NCBI RefSeq assembly: GCF_964355755.1
Contig: NC_092673.1
Coordinates: 17,243,001-17,307,000 of the forward strand
Direction: 5' to 3'
From: Antedon mediterranea
Taxonomy: Eukaryota; Echinodermata; Crinoidea; Comatulida; Antedonidae
DNA length: 64,000 nt
Made by a program: the position numbers and the translations under genes. Numbering within the stretch: the first letter of the stretch is position 1; each line of letters opens with the position of its first letter. Below are positions 12,084-22,500 of the stretch, one piece after another. The notes under the pieces were generated by a model. That model saw nothing but the letters and a program-made list of their open reading frames with translations, made no database searches and was not told where the DNA came from.

Positions 12084-12554
12084 TTATATGTCATTTCACA
12101 TTGAAAACCAATTGCTCTTACTATTTGAAAATGGATGTTTATATGATTACAGTTTAGATATCTAAAGTTACATAATTAGCATACACCTTTTGATTGGTAG
12201 GATATGGGAACAAAAAGTGGGGTTTTTTCAAATATTGATACAATTAGAGATGCCCCTACAATCTCAATTTTTTTTCAAAGTGTATATTGCAGTTATAAAC
12301 ATTTTAAAGTAAAGTAATAATTTGATAAATTAAAAAAAAATTCAAATTAATAAGGGGACGCGACAGGATATGAGGGCAGCAATTAGGTGTTTGATATAAT
12401 GATACTGATGATAATAATGTTGCTATTTGTTTGTATTAATAACTATGGTAGTTATGATTAATGATCCTAAATTGTATTTAAATCAAGAAATCATGTAATA
12501 ATTAGACCATGACAATCTAAATTTATTGTGACCAAGACAATCATATTTTCCACT

Positions 12555-14840
12555 CAACAACACAATTTGTTGTGGATAAATCTAAAAGCTGTAGGAATCA
12601 CTGTATTTATAGTACAGGGATTTTAACAACACAATTTGTTGTGGATAAATCTAAAAGCTGTAGGAATCCCTGTATTTATAGTACAGGGATTTTAACAACA
12701 CAATTTGTTGTGGATAAATCTAAAAGCTGTAGGAATCACTGTATTTATGGTACAGGGATTTTAACAACACAATTTGTTGTGGATAAATCTAAAAGCTGTG
12801 GAATCACTGTATTTATAGTACAGGGATTTTAACAACACAATTTGTTGTGGATAAATCTAAAAGCTGTAGGAATCCCTGTATTTATAGTACAGGGATTTTA
12901 ACAACACAATTTGTTGTGGATAAATCTAAAAGCTGTAGGAATCACTGTATTTATGGTACAGGGATTTTAACAACACAATTTGTTGTGGATAAATCTAAAA
13001 GCTGTGGAATCACTGTATTTATAGTACAGGGATTTTAACAACACAATTTGTTGTGGATAAATCTAAAAGCTGTAGGAATCCCTGTATTTATAGTACAGGG
13101 ATTTTAACAACACAATTTGTTGTGGATAAATCTAAAAGCTGTAGGAATCATCACTGTATTTATAGTACAGGGATTTTAACAACACAATTTGTTGTGGATA
13201 AATCTAAAAGCTGTAGGAATCCCTGTATTTATAGTACAGGGATTTTAACAACACAATTTGTTGTGGATAAATCTAAAAGCTGTAGGAATCCCTGTATTTA
13301 TAGTACAGGGATTTTAACAACAATTTGTTGTGGATAAATCTAAAAGCTGTAGGAATCCCTGTATTTATAGTACAGGGATTTTAACAACACAATTTGTTGT
13401 GGATAAATCTAAAAGCTGTAGGAATCCCTGTATTTATAGTACAGGGATTTTAACAACACAATTTGTTGTGGATAAATCCAAAAGCTGTAGGAATCACTGT
13501 ATTTATAGTACAGGGATTTTAACAACACAATTTGTTGTGGATAAATCTAAAAGCTGTAGGAATCCCTGTATTTATAGTACAGAGATTTTAACAACACAAT
13601 TTGTTGTGGATAAATCTAAAAGCTGTAGGAATCACTGTATTTATTTTATAGTACAGGGATTTTAACAACACAATTTGTTGTGGATAAATCTAAAAGCTGT
13701 AGGAATCACTGTATTTATGGTACAGGGATTTTAACAACACACTTTGTTGTGGATAAATCTAAAAGCTGTAGGAATCCCTGTATTTATAGTACACTGGATT
13801 TTAACAACACAATTTGTTGTGGATAAATCCAAAAGCTGTAGGAATCCCTGTATTTATAGTACAGGGATTTTAACAACACAATTTGTTGTGGATAAATCCA
13901 AAAGCTGTAGGAATCACTGTATTTATAGTACAGGGATTTTGACAACACAATTTGTTGTGGATAAATCTAAAAGCTGTAGGAATCCCTGTATTTATAGTAC
14001 AGGGATTTTAACAACACAATTTGTTGTGGATAAATCTAAAAGCTGTAGGAATCACTGTATTTATAGTACAGGGATTTTAACAACACAATTTGTTGTGGAT
14101 AAATCTAAAAGCTGTAGGAATCCCTGTATTTATAGTACAGGGATTTTAACAACACAATTTGTTGTGGATAAATCTAAAAGCTGTAGGAATCACTGTATTT
14201 ATAGTACAGGGATTTTAACAACACAATTTGTTGTGGATAAATCTAAAAGCTGTAGGAATCCCTGTATTTATAGTACAGGGATTTTAACAACACAATTTGT
14301 TGTGGATAAATCTAAAAGCTGTAGGAATCCCTGTATTTATAGTACAGGGATTTTAACAACACAATTTGTTGTGGATAAATCTAAAAGCTGTAGGAATCAC
14401 TGTATTTATAGTACAGGGATTTTAACAACCCAATTTGTTGTGGATAAATCTAAAAGCTGTAGGAATCACTGTATTTATGGTACAGGGATTTTAACAACAC
14501 ACTTTGTTGTGGATAAATCTAAAAGCTGTAGGAATCCCTGTATTTATAGTACAGGGATTTTAACAACACAATTTGTTGTGGATAAATTCAAAAGCTGTAG
14601 GAATCACTGTATTTATAGTACAGGGATTTTGACAACACAATTTGTTGTGGATAAATCTAAAAGCTGTAGGAATCCCTGTATTTATAGTACAGGGATTTTA
14701 ACAACACAATTTGTTGTGGATAAATCTAAAAGCTGTAGGAATCCCTGTATTTATAGTACAGGGATTTTAACAACACAATTTGTTGTGGATAAATCTAAAA
14801 GCTCAGGTAGGAATCACTGTATTTATAGTACAGGGATTTT
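12555..14840. repeat. 69 bp satellite, about 33 copies, open in one frame
   Basis: Unit: GATAAATCTAAAAGCTGTAG, GAATC(C/A)CTGTATTTATAG, TACAGGGATTTTAACAACAC, AATTTGTTGTG. Because 69 = 3 x 23 the array stays open as a 23-residue repeat (DKSKSCRN[P/H]CIYSTG...), giving apparent frames up to 407 codons; this follows from the period and is not evidence of a gene. Units alternate between CCC and CAC variants, and a three-unit higher-order pattern repeats at 12.6-13.05 kb. Two dyads per unit (AATCCCTGTA/TACAGGGATT and ACAACA/TGTTGT) can form hairpins. Confidence 0.93.
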
Positions 14841-15591
14841 TACAAAAAATGACCAAATTGATAATGATGTTATTATATTAATGATGTGCATTCTGTGTTC
14901 TGTCACCCTTTTTAATTCATATTTTGCGATATCAATGTTGTCATCCTTCATGCTGCATTTTGGTTAAAGTGTGGCCTACCGTACTTAATTGGCCTAACAA
15001 TAAATATAATAAGTCAATTCACATTAATATTTTGTTCTTTCTTTTCTAAGTTTGCAAAATTACAAAACAAAACATGACAAACATATATGTGTTTGTTCTG
15101 GTTTTGCTTTTGTAATTTTGAACATATTTATATTAATAAATAACTAACATGTGCATATTATGCAAATGAGACCAGGTAAACGGAAGTGCAGAACGATGTT
15201 TAAATATAGTGAATTGAATAAATACATTTTTTTGTACAGAACTGAATTATATTTTTTATATGAATGAATTTTCTAATACCTATTTGTTGAAAATGAAATG
15301 TTTTATATTTTGATATTTGTCACTTTTAATTCAATTTTGTAAATTAAAACTCAATTAAGTATTTATGCTGCTGTGTTTTAATGTTTATATTCATATATTT
15401 TTTAATAAATACTAATGAACGAAAAGCTTTTTTTTTTATTTGTAAGGATTGTGGTGTTGTTTGGAAGGGGGAGATTTTAACATCGAGGATATCATTATAC
15501 TGTATTAAAATGTACGTGCTTTGCTATTCATCGTATATTATACAAAATATCCATTCCACCAATCCAGAGAGTAATAAAGTTCTTCGATATT

Positions 15592-16434
15592 ATCAAAGAA
15601 TATATATCACAAGAATGAGTAATCCGCGATTTTCCCTGTAACAGTAATATTGTCCATGTGGTAGGGCGCCGCCATAAGTGTGGATGTATCTGGGATGTAT
15701 ACAACTTTTTGTGACGGTTTCACTAATCAAAGGCTGGACCACCGGTAGTATTTTCATGATAAAAAATGTTATCAACTACATGCCAACATCATGTTAAATA
15801 CTATTTGAATATTTAATTGTTCGTTTTATGCAATTTATTTAGTAAAAACTGCCGTATAAACAGTTTGCTTTATCAACCGGGCGCTACAATAGCGTGACCG
15901 GGCGTGTTGGTGTTTAGGCGTTTTCACGAAGGATTGTTTAATAATATTCCTATATTTAACTTGTTTCTGGTAAAACAAATAAATGTTAATGACATTTAAC
16001 ATTTTTTCCTATTAATATCATGTATTTTATACTGATTTATATCATAAAAACAATACTTAATTTACCGGGCGTAGAGTAGTACACGGGCAATGGTAAAGAA
16101 TAGGTCGTGCTGAGTAACGATTCGTTGACTTTTGGTGTTGCTGTGTTAGGCCTTTTTTGTGAACTAACTTAGCATGTTAGTAAATAATTGTCTGTAAAAG
16201 TGAATGTACACTAGTTTGTTAATAAATATGTATTATAAAATAGTTTACAATTGCAAAACTATTATCATAATTCTATTTAATGTGACATGTATATTATCTA
16301 TTAAATTAAGTCTTATGTAATATGTATACATCCGCCCTTATGAGGGCGGGCATCACTCTCTGGAGCTCTCTGTTACAAATTTCTCATGCAAAAATCGCGG
16401 AATACTCATTCTTGTGATATATATTCTTTGATAT
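15592..16434. mobile_element. Inverted-repeat DNA element inserted between genes 1 and 2
   Basis: Terminal inverted repeats: ATCAAAGAATATATATCACA at the left and TGTGATATATATTCTTTGAT at the right, extending through AAGAATGAGTAATCCGCG. The body is about 843 bp and has no transposase-like frame. Block B lacks it: it reads TTCTTCGATAATATTGCAGC where block A has TTCTTCGATAT, the element, then GATATTATGCATTACACAGC. GATATTA occurs at both edges, a possible target duplication. A rearranged inverse copy is at about 51144-52800. Confidence 0.82.
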
Positions 16435-16473
16435 TATGCATTACACAGCGATAATGTTACGTAGACAAAAATG

Positions 16474-16529
16474 GTGATTGCGCCCTCTATAAAAATAAAA
16501 GTTTATTCACCCAACAAACCACTCACAAC
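16474..16529 (+). promoter_or_regulatory. TATA-box core promoter of gene 2
   Basis: GTGATTGCGCCCTCTATAAA with the TATA box TATAAAAA at 16488-16495, 42 bp before the ATG. The same GTGATTGCGCCCTCTATAAA precedes the paralogous first exon at 49.8 kb, so the element is conserved between duplicates. With a start site about 30 bp after TATA, the 5' leader would be only about a dozen bases. Confidence 0.6.
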
Positions 16530-19500
16530 ATGTCGAAGAATGTCAAACAGAAGAAGTAAGTTTTTATTTCATTATTATCATTACTGTATCCTAGCCCTAG
16601 GCCTACCAACTTAGTACTATATTATATCGGCCTAGATAGGCCTATAGGCCTAGCTAGGCTAGTTCTAACTAGCTGGGACAGGCCCTAGGCCCTACCTCTA
16701 GCTATCAAAAAGGCTTTTAGCCCTTTAGCTAGGCCTAGGCCCTAGGCCTATTCTAAATATAGGCCTAGGCTAGACTATATATTGGGCCTAACCAGTAGCT
16801 AGTAGTAGGCCTACTATATAGTAGGTAGTACTAGTAGGCCCTAGAGGGACTGGCATATATTTTTCAATTTATCTTTCTGCATTTGAATAGTGTTCAGTTT
16901 GAAAGAGTATATAATCATAAGCATTTTAAACTTTAAATCAACAAAATTTATTATTTATTATATTATTTATTTCGAAAGTTATGAATAAAATAAGGTGTAA
17001 AAATTTGGCACCATCACTATCCTTTGTTTACATAGGAATCCCCACCCCACGTTTGTGACCTTGTACACAAATAGTCACTGGGTGAAAATACTACTAAAAC
17101 ACATATAAATACATTTTATGAACATATTTTTAATTAGAAAGTTGATGGTGACAAATATATATTTGCATAGTACCACATTTTGTTTGGAAATTGTGTCAAA
17201 ATCACAAAAATAAGATAGAAAGTACTTATTTTATGTTTACCCTCTCCCCGGACTGCGCGAATGTCCCGGAGGAATACCCCCACCTCAGCCAGGCTGTGTG
17301 ATGATGTCATCAGGGACTTCGCGGCCTAGAATTGCTTACTCACCTAGCATCAGGTGATTTAAAACCTTTTGTGATCCAATATAGGTGATATTTATGTTAA
17401 ACCAAAGGCGAACACTGTTAAAATATAAATATATCTAAAATATATAAGCAAAATCCCAAAATATTAGGCATGTTTTCGATTTTTTCTGATTTTACTAACA
17501 TTTCGAGCCCAAAATAAAATGTCATCGCAAAGACATGTGGGCAAAGGAATTTCAAATTTTTCATCGGAATTTTCCGGAGAAGATCGTACAGTCATTCGTT
17601 TTTTCTGAATAGCCAATCAGAGTTCGTAAATTCATGCGCAAGTTGACCCCTTTTTAACAGGTTAAGGGTCACACTTGTCTATTCCCTAAAGATGTCTGCT
17701 GCCCTCTAGTGGTTTTGCTAGTCGCTAGCTTAGAGGCTAGTAGTAGTAGCCTGTACGAATAAAGATTTGTGCAGTAGGGGGCCTATGTGCTCTGCATGCT
17801 TCGTGTTATATTATTAATTTGACCAGAAGGCCCCTGCCTGTCCTGCTTCCCAAGATAACCAGATAATCCATGACCGCGTTTGAAATCGGTCATGTTTTGA
17901 ATTGGCTGCTTTTCGAATCAGTTTGTACCCAATATATAATTTATTGATATTCTGGAAAAAATGATAAATAATAGGAAGATTAAACGAGACTTACCTGTAA
18001 GTTGAAGTTTGATCACTATTTTATGAATGTGAGTGAGGTGTAAACTGAGATCCCGACACGCACGCGCACCTTCATACTTTAAATCAAACATGTCCAGAGC
18101 AATAATTTGCAGCGATAAGTATAATGATAATAGTCCAGTCAATCTAGTGATATTTAGAGGTAAACCCACCACAAATTGCAATAGTAACGAAACATTGATT
18201 TTTTCATTCCAAATGTACTTTAGAATGACATATTAAAAGTCACCGAAAATTGAAGCATTGGAAAACATTATTTTTAACATAATCTCAACAACTATATAGC
18301 GATTTTATTCCGTAAATATTTTTGGGGTAGGGGGTAACATTTATGCCCATAACTTGTGGTTTTATAATCCAATCTCAATAATCTTGATATCAATGTGTAG
18401 AATATATATTTCTTTCTAATATGCAATTTAAAAAAACAAAATACAACACCTATTTATATAACTAGAGGTCAAAAGGTTATTGACCTTTTACAAAAACTCA
18501 TTTTTTTCCATAAAAAAATGATTAACTGTAATATCGTATGCCATAATTGTGGATGCATTTAATCAAAATTGTGTTTTTTCTGTACCTATCGATATATAAA
18601 ATAGGAAACATGATGTTAACTAGAAGAATTTTAAAAGTAATGATGTACTATTCTTATTGAAATTGATTCTTGATCAAATGTAATGTAAACAATTTTGTGG
18701 TGGGGGTAGCGTTTATGCCTATAATCCATTGTTTTATAATCATATCTAAATAGCTTTAGTACCAATGTGCATAGTATATATATCCTACTAATATACATTA
18801 AAAAAACAATTAATACAACAGTTATACGTAACTAGAGGTCAAAAGGTCATTGACCTTTTACAAAAACTCAAATTTTTCCTAACAAAAATTATTAACTGCA
18901 ATGTCTTATTCCATAATTGCCGATGCATTTGATGAAACTAGTGTTTAGAGGTAACATTTATGCCTGCCAATAACATCTAAATAACTACAAATGTTTATAA
19001 TATGTATTTCTTACTCTAAAAACTAATTGATACAACAGTTGTTATGTAACTATAGAGGTCAGTGACCTTTTACGAAAACTCAAATTTTCTTAAAATAGCG
19101 TAAAACTAAATTATGTTTATTGGAAGTATTTGGTGCAAATAATGTTTTTCCTGTACCTATTGTATCGTCATGAAATAGGACAAATGATGATAGCTAGAAG
19201 AATATTGAAATTCATTAGTGGTATGTACTATTGCTGATTAATTAATGAGTCTTGATAATTTGGAATCAACTCATGATTTACTATAGATAGATTTTTGATG
19301 ATTTTAGTATCAACGAATGTACGTAATGACAAATACGCAAATAGCTCTTCATCAAGTTGTATTTGTCTGATTTAGTTTGTAATTTTTGATAAAGCACATG
19401 ATGGGAAAACTACAAAATAATTTTTATTGAGCTACGATGAAAACTTTTGTTACAGCGGCCAAAAATGTCATGTTTTTGGACAAAATTGAGTGTCTCATTG

Positions 19501-22500
19501 CAAAAAATCATTTTTATGAAATGCATTGTTGTTGTTTGTACATGTATTAGTCTAGGCAAAAAATGTGAAAAAAATGAGTTAGGGGGAGTGGAATGTTAGA
19601 GGCTGTCAACATAGCCAGATATCCTAATTAAACCCTTCTGATCACTCTAAGCCCTGTTGACACTTAATTTTTTGCCTCGTCTTGAAATGGCGGCCATTTT
19701 TCAAAATGGCCGCCATTTTTGTATAAAATGTGGATAAAATCAGATCTAAATAAGGTAGATACACAATCTTGGTGTCTAAACACATGTACTTCAGACACGG
19801 AATCCATTAGGCCTTGTTGACACTTCAGTTTTTGCCTCTTATTAAAATGGCAGCCATTTTTCAAAATGGCCGCCATTTTTATATAAAATGTGGATAAAAT
19901 CAGATCTAAATAAGGTAGATACACAATCTTGGTGTCTAAACACATGTACTTCAGACATGGAATCCATTAGGCCTTGTTGACACTTTAGTTTTTGCCTCGT
20001 ATTAAAATGGCAGCCATTTTTCAAAATGGCCGCCATTTTTATATAAAATGTGGATAAAATCAGATCTAAATAAGGTAGATACACAATCTTGGTGTCTAAA
20101 CACATGTACTTCAGACACGGAATCCATTAGGCCTTGTTGACACTTCAGATTTTGCCTCGTATTGAAATAGCGGCCATTTTGAAAAATGGCCGCTAATTTT
20201 ATAGAAATGTGCATAAAATCGGATCTAAATAAGGTATATGCCCGATCTTGGTGTCTAAACACATGTTTTTTTCAGGCAAGGAATCCATTAAATCTATAAT
20301 AAATAAATTTAAATAGTTTAATTAATTAATTTTTAAAGTTAAGTGCACAGTAGCTAACATTTTTTCAAAATGGTTACCTAATTTATCTGTTCATGAAATC
20401 GAAAATCTGGAATTTGTTTTACAAATTGGTAAAGGTTTAGTTTGTATAGAGCCATGACTAGGATTTTAAAGCCTAAGCTTTTGTTGAATTCATTTGCATG
20501 TAACTTCACAGATGTTTCATCTTGACTGTGTAGGCCCTCCTATTAGGCCTACATAAACTAATATCATTTACCTCCGCTAAGGAGATATATGTAGTCTATC
20601 GCGTACCCAAATTATAAACCCCACCTGGATTTGAACTATGTCAAGCTAATATCTAAAGCAAAAAAATGTATCATTCAACATGCTCCCTATCAGTGGATAT
20701 ATTTTGCCAAGTACTTCACTCAGTTTCTGAGTGCTTTCATTTGTTTGTCTGTTTGTTAGCAGGATTACTCAAAAAGTTATTGCAAGATCTTTACCAAAAT
20801 TAGGGTTAGATAGATATGTGGTCAAGTTCCACTCCATTACATTTTGGAGGCAATCCGGACCACGGTCCCAATTTTGGACCACTTTTTAGTATTATTTTCA
20901 GACCTGCTATTTTTAAGAGATAGGAGAGAATTTTCAAAAGCCGGCGAGCAGTCTTAAAGTAAAGTAAACTGAATCTGCATTTTCTCGAGAACTACTTGTC
21001 CAAAAAACTTTTTTAGATCTGATTTTATGCATATTTTATATAAAAATGGCGGCCATTTTTAAAAATAGCCGCCATTTCAAAACGAGGCAAAAACTGAAGT
21101 GTCAACAAGGCCTAATGGATTCCGTGTCTGAAGTATTTGTGTTTAGACACCAAGATTTTGTATCTACCTTATTTAGATCTGATTTTATCCACATTTTATA
21201 TAAAAATGGCGGCCATTTTGAAAAATGGCTGCCATTTCAAGACGAGGCAAAAACTGAAGTGTCAACAAGGCCTAATGGATTCCGTGTCTGAAGTACATGT
21301 GTTTAGACACCAAGATTTTGTATCTACCTTATTTAGATCTGATTTTATCCACATTTTATTTAAAAATGGCGGCCATTTTGAAAAATGGCTGCCATTTTAA
21401 TACGAGGCAAAAACTGAAGTGTCAACAAGGCCTAGTGGATTCCGTGTCTGAAGTACTGTACATGTGTTTAGACACCAAGATTGTGTAGCTACCTTATTTA
21501 GATCTGATTTTATCCACATTTTATACAAAAATGGCGGCCATTTTGAAAAATGGCCGCCATTTCAAGACGAGGCAAAAAATTAAGTGTCAACAGGGCTTAG
21601 AGTGATCAGAAGGGTTTAATTAGGATATCTGGCTATGTTGACAGCCTCTAACATTCCACTCCCCCTAACTTGATTTCTAAGCATCTTTTCAGATTTTTGT
21701 CCTAGACTATATATATATTTATATGAATTATGTACATTTAAATTGGTTGATCTACCCCCAAACGTATAAGGTATAAACAATGAGTGTGAAATGTATACAT
21801 GTTTAACTTTTTTGTTGTTTTCATTATTGTAATTCTGTCCGTCCAAAATGTCCACTCCGACACGTTGGCTTATATCCAGAGCAAATAAGTAAGCAAGTCT
21901 ACTGTTTTTCATCTATATACAACACTAATAAGATTGACCATACATTAAAACTTAAATAATATATTTAACTGACAATTTGGCTGAATGCCGGGGAATCGAA
22001 ATCTGTCCGTCCAAAAAAATGTCCACTCCGACACACCTCATAAACTACTATTAATTTTTATGTTAATAATATAAAAAGTTGAATATTCATAGCAAAAATT
22101 ATAAGCTGACATACTACAATTAATATAATGTACATATAATGTCTCTAAACCCAAGTAATTCACTGTAATGCACTCTAATATGGTGTTCACACAATGTCCA
22201 CTCCGACACACATATTTGATCAAAGTAAAATGGCTGATTTTTTAACAACTATGAGACAATGTTATTGTTATTTTATTTATATCTGTTTGTGTCATTGATA
22301 TTTAAGTGAAAATAATCTTGTTTAACTGTGTTTTTAGTATTATAAACGAGCCACCGGCACCTGCTTCGAGGTGGCATTTTAGCCTCTCAGAAAATAATTT
22401 TAAACTAGTTAGTTGAAGCCACCATGGCAAAAGTTATGAATTACTAATAATACTGGTTGTTATAGGTGATCAATTTAAGTATTTAATGCAAAAACAAAAC

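Larger units (their letters stand above)
10640..16900 (+). repeat. Duplicated block A (end of gene 1 to start of gene 2)
   Basis: Diverged but collinear with block B at 47130-50110. Shared landmarks in order: GATGATAATGACATAGAAGT (10682/47173), the terminal exon (11271/47751), ATTTAGAGATAAGACCATTT (about 11354/48507), GCAAATGAGACCAGGTAAAC (about 15161/49129), GGGGGAGATTTTAACATCGA (about 15468/49617), GTGATTGCGCCCTCTATAAA (about 16474/49780) and the first exon with donor GTAAGTTTT. Block A is longer because it carries a 62 bp array, a 69 bp array and an 850 bp inverted-repeat insertion absent from B. Confidence 0.85.

Noticed and set aside
11539-14840. CRISPR-like array
   Set aside because: Repeats are directly adjacent without unique spacers and the genome is animal.
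13744-14967. 407-codon open frame in the 69 bp array
   Set aside because: The frame is open only because the unit length is a multiple of three; it has no start context, domain or splice support, and frames break wherever a unit gains or loses bases.
19664-21488. Frames of 63-93 codons in the 160 bp repeats (both strands)
   Set aside because: They lie in non-coding foldback arms and occur symmetrically on opposite strands because the arms are inverted.
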